Positions 51,919 through 58,870 of a stretch of DNA of 64,000 bases are shown piece by piece. Under the pieces are notes generated by a model. That model was not told the origin of the DNA. It was given only the letters and a program-made list of their open reading frames with translations, and made no database searches. The DNA comes from JBLMZI01 sp050258755 (GTDB taxonomy: Bacteria > Bacillota > Syntrophomonadia > Syntrophomonadales > DTU052), in NCBI GenBank assembly GCA_050258755.1, contig JBLMZI010000003.1:124001-188000 (forward strand), read 5' to 3'. The position numbers and the translations under genes were made by a program. Each line of letters starts with the position of its first letter. Within the stretch, counting starts at the first letter, position 1.

Positions 51919-53910
51919 TTATTCAGCGGAACCAGGCTCGTTTGATATCGCGGTTTCCGCTTCCAGGCGAGCTGTCTTCGAGCGGCGAATCCGCCGCCAG
52001 ATCCATCGGCCGATTGCGGTCAGGATGGCGAGTAGGGCGAGTGCGGTCCCGAGAAAACCCCAGGTTAACCGGGTGGCATGGCTCAGCAGCCGGTCCGGCC
52101 GCCATGAAGCGACCGCCTGATAACGTCCGCCAACGATCTCGTATTGAACAGGAAGGTCAGCGATGCCGTTGCCGTTGGTGTCCGGCAGACCTTTCAGGTA
52201 AGCCGCCAGACCCAGCCATTCTTTAAGTTCCTGTACGCCCGGCCGGCTGGCGTCGGCATCGACCAGCGCATCTGTCATCGCCTTGATCGGGCGGCCATTC
52301 CGGTCTTTGGGGACCACAGAAATAATCCCGTAGCTCATTGCGCCCATTTTGTTCATCATCACCGCGGTCATGTAACTGGTTCCAATCCGATAGAGCTGAT
52401 CCGGCTGGAGCGTTTCCATCCCCCGCGGCGTATTGATTTGAATCGCATACACCCGGTCGAATGGAACCCGGTTCGGGTTGTAGGCGAAGCGGGCTCCGCT
52501 GACCTGCAGGTTGTAATTGCTCTTTGCCGGCGCCAGAGTCGATTGGGTTTCCAGGCAGTTTTTGATCTCCTGGCCGTTAAGATAAAAGCTCACCAGCGGA
52601 TAGCCGGCGGTCCGGTCCGGCCCCATGCCGAGCGAGAGCACTTCAAACACGTTTTTGACGGAGACATTCCCCTGGGTCAGCGTGCCTCGGATTTCACCCA
52701 TCGGAACCACGGTGGCATTGAGAAAATCGCCGTTCGGCCCTTCCGCTTTCTGAATCGCGTCCCGGAACGAATCGGCGATAAGGTCACCAAGCCGGGCTTC
52801 GGCGGCACCGTTATCCATCTCGGCATAGGTGTCCATGTTTTCTTTCAGTTCCAGCAGCACCTGATCACTTTGATACCCCGAAGAGGCCAGCATGGCATCG
52901 ACCTGCGCCTTGTCCTTCAGGATCGATTGCGCGATCGTCGGATCATTCGGAATATCCGGTGTTACCGCAATCAGCCGGTAGGAAGCGAGTTCCGGTCTTC
53001 GGCCTGGCTGAACCCGCAGTTTGAGTTCCCCCAGGTCAAGGCCGAAACCGCCGGAGGACGCGATAATGGTTCCGTTGGCGATGATTGGTTTGGTCAGCCG
53101 GGTGTGGGAGTGACCGCTGATGATAAGGTCGATCCCCTTGACCTGTTCAGCGAGCAGTTCATCCTCGGAATCCTCCTTCACCGCTGATGTCCCGGTATGG
53201 GACAAGCAGATAACCAGGTCCGCTTTTTCCTTGTCCCGCAGCCGTTGGACGGTTTGGCGGGCGGCAGTAACCGGATCGGCGGTTTTGAGATCTTTGGCCC
53301 AGATCAGATCATGGGCGGCATCCTTGCCGAAGATCCCGAAAATCCCGATTTTCAAGCCGTTCCGTTCAATGATGGTGTACGGCTTTACCGGATAAGCATT
53401 CAATGATTGCCGCAGCCCGCTGTCCGCCGAGGCAGCGGACAGGTTGGCGCTGACGAGAAGCGGCAGCCGGTCACCGCTCTTTTGGGCGGCGGTCAGCATC
53501 TGGGCGAGACCCTTGGTATCAAAGTCCAGTTCGTGGTTTCCGAAAGTCGCGGCGTCATAGCCGAGCTGTCCGAGCATGCGAAGCTCGGCGGCTTGGGAAC
53601 GAAACAGGGTATGATACAGCGTGCCCATACTGAAGTCGCCGGCGTCAAGAAGCAGCACGCGGTCGGGATGGGTGGCGCGCTCCCGGCCGATCAGCGTAGC
53701 CAGGCGGGAATAACCGCCGCGTTCGACGACTTTGTTTCGGCTGACCGCAATCATCTGCGGGTCGAAATGGGAATGCAGGTCATGGGTGAATAGTATGGTC
53801 AGCTCCGATTCGGAAGCAGCCGGGACAGCCGGGCCGGAAACTACGAATGCCAATATGGCCGCGAGTGCCGTAACGGCTAGGCCGAGTCGAACCCCGTGAA
53901 GTCGAGTCAT
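51919..53910 (-). CDS. Cell-surface 5'-nucleotidase / cyclic phosphodiesterase (UshA-like)
   Basis: 663 residues from ATG 53910, behind GGGAGG. Signal peptide to about 32, metallophosphatase domain with FTHDLHSH, LLLDAGDFSMGT, TFGNHELDFD, LSHTG and SGHSHTRL (two-metal site), then the 5-nucleotidase C-terminal substrate domain (LGDLIADSFRDA, GEIRGTLTQGNVSVKNVFEV, LNGQEIK), and a C-terminal membrane helix (LTWGFLGTALALLAILTAIG) with a basic tail. It should hydrolyse extracellular nucleotides while anchored in the membrane. The C-terminal anchor takes the place of an LPXTG signal. Confidence 0.93.
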   Translation of the reverse strand: MTRLHGVRLGLAVTALAAILAFVVSGPAVPAASESELTILFTHDLHSHFDPQMIAVSRNKVVERGGYSRLATLIGRERATHPDRVLLLDAGDFSMGTLYHTLFRSQAAELRMLGQLGYDAATFGNHELDFDTKGLAQMLTAAQKSGDRLPLLVSANLSAASADSGLRQSLNAYPVKPYTIIERNGLKIGIFGIFGKDAAHDLIWAKDLKTADPVTAARQTVQRLRDKEKADLVICLSHTGTSAVKEDSEDELLAEQVKGIDLIISGHSHTRLTKPIIANGTIIASSGGFGLDLGELKLRVQPGRRPELASYRLIAVTPDIPNDPTIAQSILKDKAQVDAMLASSGYQSDQVLLELKENMDTYAEMDNGAAEARLGDLIADSFRDAIQKAEGPNGDFLNATVVPMGEIRGTLTQGNVSVKNVFEVLSLGMGPDRTAGYPLVSFYLNGQEIKNCLETQSTLAPAKSNYNLQVSGARFAYNPNRVPFDRVYAIQINTPRGMETLQPDQLYRIGTSYMTAVMMNKMGAMSYGIISVVPKDRNGRPIKAMTDALVDADASRPGVQELKEWLGLAAYLKGLPDTNGNGIADLPVQYEIVGGRYQAVASWRPDRLLSHATRLTWGFLGTALALLAILTAIGRWIWRRIRRSKTARLEAETAISNEPGSAE

Positions 53911-54119
53911 GATTGATATGCCTCCCATCCCCAATTCAGCCGGCACGCGGCGCGATTGACGCGCGGAGCAGTGTGCCGCCCTTCTTTAATCATATCGAAT
54001 TCACAGGCAAACGGCGTTAGGTTTCGGGTGGAATATAATACCCAATTGCACTTTTGGGAATAATCCGGCGGTGAGGATACATAATAGGGTTGTGACAAAA
54101 CATCTTGGAGGAATGTACC

Positions 54120-54371
54120 ATGCCGTTTGGATCCCTTCAGCAAAACCTGAACCAGATTTCGACGATCTGTCACCAGTTGAGCCAGAGTGAACACGCCAAT
54201 GCGGTCCGGCTGCAGCAGATGCAGCAGGCGGAGCAGATGGCCAGCCAGCAACTGCAGCAATGCGCGATGCTGTGCAACCAGGTGGCCCACCAGATGATGC
54301 AGCTGTCCAATATGACCCAGATCAACGCCAGTCAAGCCTCGGCGCACTATGGCGCCTACCGACACCAATAA
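54120..54371 (+). CDS. Small Gln/Met-rich coiled-coil protein
   Basis: 83 residues from ATG 54120, 8 bases after GGAGG. The sequence is dominated by Gln, Met, Ala and His (LQQMQQAEQMASQQLQQC) and predicted to be one or two amphipathic helices, with three Cys (CHQL, CAMLC). No family recognised. It resembles in style small spore-associated or envelope proteins of Bacillota, but that is only an impression. A terminator follows 35 bp after the stop. Confidence 0.6.
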   Translation: MPFGSLQQNLNQISTICHQLSQSEHANAVRLQQMQQAEQMASQQLQQCAMLCNQVAHQMMQLSNMTQINASQASAHYGAYRHQ

Positions 54372-54406
54372 CGCTTGATTGCTGCCGCGATTGACATTAA
54401 CGATAC

Positions 54407-54454
54407 AAGCCCGATTCCGCGCCTGGGATGGCCGGGATCGGGCTTATTGTTTTG
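54407..54454 (+). terminator. Terminator after the Gln-rich protein gene
   Basis: AAGCCCGAT (54407-54415) pairs with ATCGGGCTT (54437-54445), with TTCC/GGGA extending inwards, followed by ATTGTTTT. Confidence 0.75.
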
Positions 54455-54594
54455 GCCCATTGTAGGACCAAGGTCCTGGATGAAATGAGACCCCGGCCGA
54501 ATAGCGGCCCAAAACCGAATCGAATTACAATGGAAATAAGCCAGTTTTGTCGAATAGACGCGGGCGCAAAGCCGGATCGAAAGGTGGGTCCGAA

Positions 54595-54741
54595 ATGATG
54601 AGAAATCATGGCGTTTTTCAAGAGAGTGCGCAGGGCACCGAAGGGGGCGTCAAAGACATGGAGGAACAACAGATTTCGATAGAATGGTTTCTCGTGATCT
54701 GCATGGCGGTGCTTCTTATTGGCCATTTCGCCATCCGGTGA
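54595..54741 (+). CDS. Possible small single-span membrane protein
   Basis: 48 residues from ATG 54595, after AAAGGTGGG. The N-terminus is polar, and the C-terminal half is a clear membrane helix (WFLVICMAVLLIGHFAI). A start at ATG 54658 would leave only the helix. Coding status rests on the ribosome site and hydrophobic segment alone. No homologue recognised. The rest of the region to 55088 holds no other supported gene. Confidence 0.4.
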   Translation: MMRNHGVFQESAQGTEGGVKDMEEQQISIEWFLVICMAVLLIGHFAIR

Positions 54742-55088
54742 GCCCATCGAACCACCCTGCCGATTGACTGGCATTCAGCGCACACCGATTGCCTGGTCTT
54801 AACGCGTAAAGCGGCCGTTCATCCCGGAACGGTTAACCTGGTCTCCCGCAGTCTCCTTGCAATAAAGCCCACAAAGCGAAATCGTTAAAATTCAATATCC
54901 GGTTCGTCCACCGTCGATTCGGCCTTCGAGCAAAGCCGCGGGGCGGACAGTGTCTTCAGCCCGCTTTTCGAGCAGACCAGGCTATGATAAGCTATGTATA
55001 CCAAAAGTGGGGGATTCACCGGCATTTGACTGGAAATTGCTGGTTGAGGAAACACGGGAAAGGGAAATCCCATGGGGAGGATTCGGTT

Positions 55089-55700
55089 GTGGGGGTTAGC
55101 GGCATCGTACTGGCCGGCGGACGCAGTACTCGAATGGGGAAAGACAAGACCCTGATGGCCTATCAGAATGAGACAATGATCGAACGGGTGGTCCGCGGAC
55201 TTCGGAACGTAGCGGACGAGATCATTATCGCAAGCAACAGCACGGCGAAATACGGGATTCCGGGAACCGTGGAAGTGCCGGATCTCTATTTGAACATGGG
55301 ACCGCTGGGAGGCATTCACGCCGGTTTAACCGCTGCCAGCCATCCGCGTTCCTTTGTTGTCGCAGCCGATATGCCGCTGTTCAGTCCCGGTCTGGCTCAG
55401 TTTCTTCTTACCCAGGGGCTTGATTGCGATGTTGTAGTTCCTGAATTGGACGGGTACCTGGAACCGCTGTGTGCTGTTTACACCAAGAATTGCCTTGTGG
55501 CGATCAATGACTGCCTTCGGACGAACATCCGGCAGATTATCAAGTTTTATCCAAGGGTCAGGGTGCACCGGATCCCGGGCGAGTCTCTCGCACGTTTCGG
55601 CTGCACCGATGAGTTGTTTTACAACATGAACACCCCGGAAGACTACCAGCAATTATTTGAGCGCTTGAACGGAGCCGCCCCCGTGAAAAAACCGTCCTAG
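55089..55700 (+). CDS. mobA: Molybdenum cofactor guanylyltransferase MobA
   Basis: 203 residues from GTG 55089, 8 bases after GGAGG; the frame is open upstream without a site. N-terminal nucleotide-binding signature GIVLAGGRSTRMGKDK, then GPLGGIHAGL, VVAADMPLFSP (metal-binding Asp) and FYNMNTPEDYQQL at the end, all typical of MobA. It transfers GMP from GTP to Mo- or W-molybdopterin to form the MGD cofactor. The exported formate dehydrogenase encoded at the end of the window needs bis-MGD, and tungstate uptake genes lie next door. Confidence 0.94.
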   Translation: MGVSGIVLAGGRSTRMGKDKTLMAYQNETMIERVVRGLRNVADEIIIASNSTAKYGIPGTVEVPDLYLNMGPLGGIHAGLTAASHPRSFVVAADMPLFSPGLAQFLLTQGLDCDVVVPELDGYLEPLCAVYTKNCLVAINDCLRTNIRQIIKFYPRVRVHRIPGESLARFGCTDELFYNMNTPEDYQQLFERLNGAAPVKKPS

Positions 55701-55721
55701 CATTCATGACTGTTAAAAACG

Positions 55722-55760
55722 AAACCGCCCGGCTGAAGCCTTTTAGCCAGGCGGTTTTTC
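55722..55760 (+). terminator. Terminator between mobA and tupA
   Basis: AAACCGCC (55722-55729) pairs with GGCGGTTT (55750-55757), with inner GGCT/AGCC, followed by TTC. On the minus strand it also has a T-run after the stem region, so it may serve convergent tupA. Confidence 0.8.
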
Positions 55761-55789
55761 TTTCGGTGCGGGTAACCGGATCGTTAAGC

Positions 55790-56863
55790 TTAAGCAGCCT
55801 TTTTCAGGAGCGCTTTCAGAACATAGCCGGTCTTACCATTCATCTTCACCATATAGTATTTGCCGGCCGCTTTGACGACGGTTATCTTCTGGCCCTTTTT
55901 GAGCTTGGCAACGACTTTGCCGCTGCCGGCGCCGGCTTTCACACTGACCGATTTCAGAACCACGAAAGTTCCTAGATCAGCAGCGACGGCCGGTTTAGCG
56001 GGCGCGGGAGGCGCGGTTAGTTTGGCGGCCGGAATCGCATCCGGTGTGAACAGTGATTTCTTGTATTTCTCCTGGCCGAAGTTCATGATCATTTTCTGGC
56101 CTTTTTCGCCGGTGATCCATTCAGCAAAGGCGGTTGCCGCTTTCACATGCAGACCGGCGTGTTTTTCGGGATTGACGACAATGACGCCGTACGGGTTGAG
56201 CAGGAGCTTGTCCCCCCGCAGAATGATTGCAAAGTTCGCCGCGTCTTTCCAGGTCAGGTAAGTTGCTTCGTCGGTAAGGGTATAACCATCTTTTTCAAGG
56301 GCCATGTTCAGGGTTGCGCCCATTCCCTGGCCAGCTTCAACATACCATTCGCCCTTCGGGGTGACGTTCATTTTTGCCCAGATGGCAAGCTCTTTCGAAT
56401 GGGTGCCGGACTTATCCGCCCGGGAGATAAAGGTAAATTTGCCGTCGGCGATCTTTTTGAAAGCCGCCTGAACGTCGGTCATCCCTTTGATGCCGGCCGG
56501 GTCCTTCTTCGGGCCGACAATTAGAAATTCGTTATGCATAACGTCTTTACGAACCGAGCCGCTGCCAGCCGCCATGAACTCATCCTCGGCTTTGCGCGAG
56601 TGCACCAGCAGCACGTCAGCGTCGCCGGCCTTGCCCATTTCCATGGCCTGCCCGCTGCCGACCGCGATCACTTTCACCTTGGTGTTGAATTCTTTTTCAA
56701 AAGCCGGAATCAGCACGTCCAGCAGACCGGAGTCCTGGGTGCTGGTGGTGGTTGCCAGGGTCAACGTATCTTCTACCGCGGTGCCAGCGGCAAACAGCGG
56801 CGTGCACAGCGCGGTCAGCAGGAATACGAACATCATCAAAGCCGCAAGGGATCTTTTTTTCAC
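55790..56863 (-). CDS. tupA: Tungstate ABC transporter substrate-binding protein with C-terminal SH3 domain
   Basis: 357 residues from GTG 56863, which sits 7 bases after GGAGGT. The longer open frame upstream runs through a terminator and riboswitch and is not real. Signal peptide (about 1-30, without a lipobox Cys), then the TupA anion-binding domain beginning LATTTSTQDSGLLDVL, with GSGQAMEMGKAGDADVLLVHS and SRADKSGTHSKE. A Pro/Ala linker and an SH3b-like domain (about 295-357, SVSVKAGAGSGKVVAKLKKG) end the protein; SH3b domains often bind cell wall. It follows its own Moco/Tuco-type riboswitch. Confidence 0.93.
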   Translation of the reverse strand: MKKRSLAALMMFVFLLTALCTPLFAAGTAVEDTLTLATTTSTQDSGLLDVLIPAFEKEFNTKVKVIAVGSGQAMEMGKAGDADVLLVHSRKAEDEFMAAGSGSVRKDVMHNEFLIVGPKKDPAGIKGMTDVQAAFKKIADGKFTFISRADKSGTHSKELAIWAKMNVTPKGEWYVEAGQGMGATLNMALEKDGYTLTDEATYLTWKDAANFAIILRGDKLLLNPYGVIVVNPEKHAGLHVKAATAFAEWITGEKGQKMIMNFGQEKYKKSLFTPDAIPAAKLTAPPAPAKPAVAADLGTFVVLKSVSVKAGAGSGKVVAKLKKGQKITVVKAAGKYYMVKMNGKTGYVLKALLKKAA

Positions 56864-56913
56864 TTCGAGTACCTCCGTTACTTCACAATCATCGGTTCCG
56901 AAACTAAAAAGTG

Positions 56914-56948
56914 CAAAAAAATAAAAAACCCGGCCGTACATTGGCCGG
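56914..56948 (-). terminator. Intrinsic terminator in the tupA leader (riboswitch expression platform)
   Basis: On the minus strand CCGGCC-AATGTAC-GGCCGG is followed by GTTTTTTATTTTTTT. It lies between the aptamer (56997-57090) and the tupA ribosome site, as expected for control by premature termination. Confidence 0.85.
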
Positions 56949-56996
56949 AGAGTACCATAAAGTCGACACAAGCCGATACGACCTGCGCAGGCTACC

Positions 56997-57090
56997 CTCC
57001 TTTCCGCAATGGGAGGCGTAAGCGTTTCCCCTTACACCCTATCGGTTCCGGAAGCATTGCCTTTCGGCTTTAGCTTTCGGAACTCGGAGA
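56997..57090 (-). promoter_or_regulatory. Moco/Tuco-family riboswitch aptamer before tupA
   Basis: Read on the minus strand it begins TCCGAGTTCCGAAAGC, contains GGGTGTAAGGGGAAACGCTTACGCC and ends CCTCCCATTGCGGAAAGGAGG. The GCCTCCC...GAAAGGAG end and stem pattern fit the molybdenum/tungsten cofactor riboswitch class. A second copy with base-paired changes lies before tupB. Being in front of tungstate transport genes suggests the tungsten-cofactor variant, but that specificity is an inference. Confidence 0.82.
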
Positions 57091-57153
57091 ATTAGTGATA
57101 TTAAATTCTTTTTTTCAATTCGGCATCGAATGCATGATTCCTTCCCATTCCGG

Positions 57154-57888
57154 TTAATAAACCATAGTGCCATCGAGAAAACCGCTGGCAACCGCGTTTT
57201 CAGGCTGATCAAAAAACTTCGGGGACGCCTGGTCGGCCGCCACTTCGCCGTTGATCAACAAAACCGCCCGGTTCGCCAGGCGCTTGGCCTGAAAAATGTG
57301 GTGCGTAACAATGACGACAGTGGTTTCAAATCGTTCTCGGCTATCGCCGATGATCGATTCCATGGTCTGCACGCTGGCCGGGTCCAGATTGGCGGTCGGC
57401 TCGTCGAGCAGCAGAACCCTGGGACGCAGAGCCAGGGCGCGGGCCATGGCGACCCGCTGCATCTCCCCCCCGGAAAGCTTGTTCGCCGGCCGCTCCGCGA
57501 AATCACTCAAGCCGACGAAGGCCAGCGATTCCATGATCCGCTGGCGCCGCTCCCGGGATGGAATCCGGCGCAGTTTCAATCCGTACGCGATGTTTTCATA
57601 GACAGACGTATGCAGCATGTAGGAGCGCTGAAACACCATGGACATCTGACGCATCGCATTCAGCCGGGCCGAAACAGTCAGGCCGCCGACCGGTTCGCCG
57701 TCAAACCGAAGTGTGCCGGTATTTGGATCATCAAGCAGGTTTAAGATGCGCAGCAGAGTCGATTTACCGGCCCCGTTCGGCCCTAGGATCGCCGTCGTGC
57801 TGCCGCTTTCGATGGAAAGGCGGCTTATATTCAATACCGTTTTCGCGCTGTATTTTTTCGTGACGTTTTCCAACTCAAACACAGTCAT
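57154..57888 (-). CDS. tupC: Tungstate ABC transporter ATP-binding protein
   Basis: 244 residues from ATG 57888, after GAGGAGAG. All ATPase motifs are intact: Walker A GPNGAGKST, Q-loop MVFQRSYML, signature LSGGEMQRVAMARAL, Walker B VLLLDEPTANLD and switch His in IVTHH. It energises tungstate (possibly molybdate) import with TupA and TupB. It starts 9 bp after tupB. A gap of 60 bp separates its stop from the second riboswitch in front of tupA. Confidence 0.93.
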   Translation of the reverse strand: MTVFELENVTKKYSAKTVLNISRLSIESGSTTAILGPNGAGKSTLLRILNLLDDPNTGTLRFDGEPVGGLTVSARLNAMRQMSMVFQRSYMLHTSVYENIAYGLKLRRIPSRERRQRIMESLAFVGLSDFAERPANKLSGGEMQRVAMARALALRPRVLLLDEPTANLDPASVQTMESIIGDSRERFETTVVIVTHHIFQAKRLANRAVLLINGEVAADQASPKFFDQPENAVASGFLDGTMVY

Positions 57889-57897
57889 ACGCTCTCC

Positions 57898-58575
57898 TCA
57901 TTCCGCTTGCAGTTCATCGGCAAGCCGCAAAGCCACCGAACTGACGATAAAAGAAATCAGCAGCAGAATCAGGCCCAGCGCGATCGCAAACGCGTAATTC
58001 CCGGCCCGGGTTTCCATCACAATGGAGGTGGTCAGAACCCGGGTGTCATAGCGGATGTTGCCGCCGACCAGCATGACAGCCCCGACTTCGGCAAACGCTC
58101 GGCCGAAACCGGTTAAGATGGCTGAAATAATTGCGGTTCGGGATTCCCGAAGCACGGTCAGACCGGCTTGAAACGATGTTGCGCCCAGACTGCGGGCCAG
58201 GTCGTGGACCACCCGTTCCCGGCTGGCGACCGCTGAGGCCGTCAGACCAGCGATAATGGGGGTAACCAGAAGGAACTGCGCGCTGATCATGGCCTGCGGG
58301 GTAAAGAGCCACTCCATTGAGCCCAGCGGGCCGCTTCGGGAGAGGAGCAGATAGACGACCAGGCCAGCCAGCACCGGGGGCAGGGCCATAAGGGTAAAAA
58401 CGAGCCGCATCACCATTCGTTTGGCGGGAAAGTCGCGCAGACCCAGCCAGGTGCCCATCGGAATCCCGGCCAGGGCCCCAAGCACCACGGCCGTGCCGGA
58501 AACGGTGATCGACATCGCAATGATGCCCCACAATTCGTTCCCGTTGAGGGTAATAACGTTCAAGAGTTCCTGCAT
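57898..58575 (-). CDS. tupB: Tungstate ABC transporter permease
   Basis: 225 residues from ATG 58575, giving MQELLNVITLNGNELWGII, a natural start for the family; ATG 58590 is also possible and neither has a strong ribosome site. The longer open frame reads through a riboswitch and terminator and is not real. Five or six membrane helices with the ABC permease EAA-type loop near VHDLARSLGATSFQAGLTVLRES and the TupB ending GFGRAFAEVGAVMLVGGNIR. It forms the membrane channel for tungstate. First gene of the tupBC unit, directly behind its riboswitch. Confidence 0.92.
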   Translation of the reverse strand: MQELLNVITLNGNELWGIIAMSITVSGTAVVLGALAGIPMGTWLGLRDFPAKRMVMRLVFTLMALPPVLAGLVVYLLLSRSGPLGSMEWLFTPQAMISAQFLLVTPIIAGLTASAVASRERVVHDLARSLGATSFQAGLTVLRESRTAIISAILTGFGRAFAEVGAVMLVGGNIRYDTRVLTTSIVMETRAGNYAFAIALGLILLLISFIVSSVALRLADELQAE

Positions 58576-58622
58576 AAAAGGTCGCACCATCCCAAAAAAG
58601 GTATTTTCCCGGACGATATCGC

Positions 58623-58657
58623 AATAAAAATAAAAAACCGGCCCCAATGGTGGCCGG
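58623..58657 (-). terminator. Intrinsic terminator in the tupB leader (riboswitch expression platform)
   Basis: On the minus strand CCGGCCACC-ATT-GGGGCCGG forms a stem with one mismatch, followed by TTTTTTATTTTTATT. Position relative to the aptamer is the same as in the tupA leader. Confidence 0.85.
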
Positions 58658-58704
58658 AAAGAGGACGATATGGACACAGAAAAGAACAAACCAAGGTTCA
58701 TCCG

Positions 58705-58798
58705 TCTCCTTTCCGCACTGGGAGGCGCGAGCGTTTCCCCTCGCACCCTGACGGTTCCGAAACCGTAGCCGTTGGCGTTAGGTTCCGGAACTCGGAGA
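58705..58798 (-). promoter_or_regulatory. Moco/Tuco-family riboswitch aptamer before tupB
   Basis: On the minus strand TCCGAGTTCCGGAACC, AACGGCTACGGTTTCGGAACCGT, GGGTGCGAGGGGAAACGCTCGCGCC and CCTCCCAGTGCGGAAAGGAG follow in the same order as in the tupA leader. Stem bases differ between the two copies while pairing is kept (GTAAG/CTTAC against GCGAG/CTCGC). Confidence 0.85.
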
Positions 58799-58870
58799 GT
58801 TTTTTGGTATGAAGTTTATCAGCATTTTCTGTTCGACGTAAAAACGGAAATTCCTGTTTTTGTGTCGAAT

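Noticed and set aside
54397..54774. 125-codon minus-strand frame
   Set aside because: It overlaps a terminator and the plus-strand small gene, with no ribosome site or family match.
56864..56971. N-terminal extension of the TupA reading frame
   Set aside because: It runs through the leader terminator, and a GTG with ideal GGAGGT spacing exists at 56863.
58576..58746. N-terminal extension of the TupB reading frame (58 residues)
   Set aside because: It translates the 3' part of the riboswitch aptamer and the terminator hairpin; the homologous part of TupB begins at 58575.
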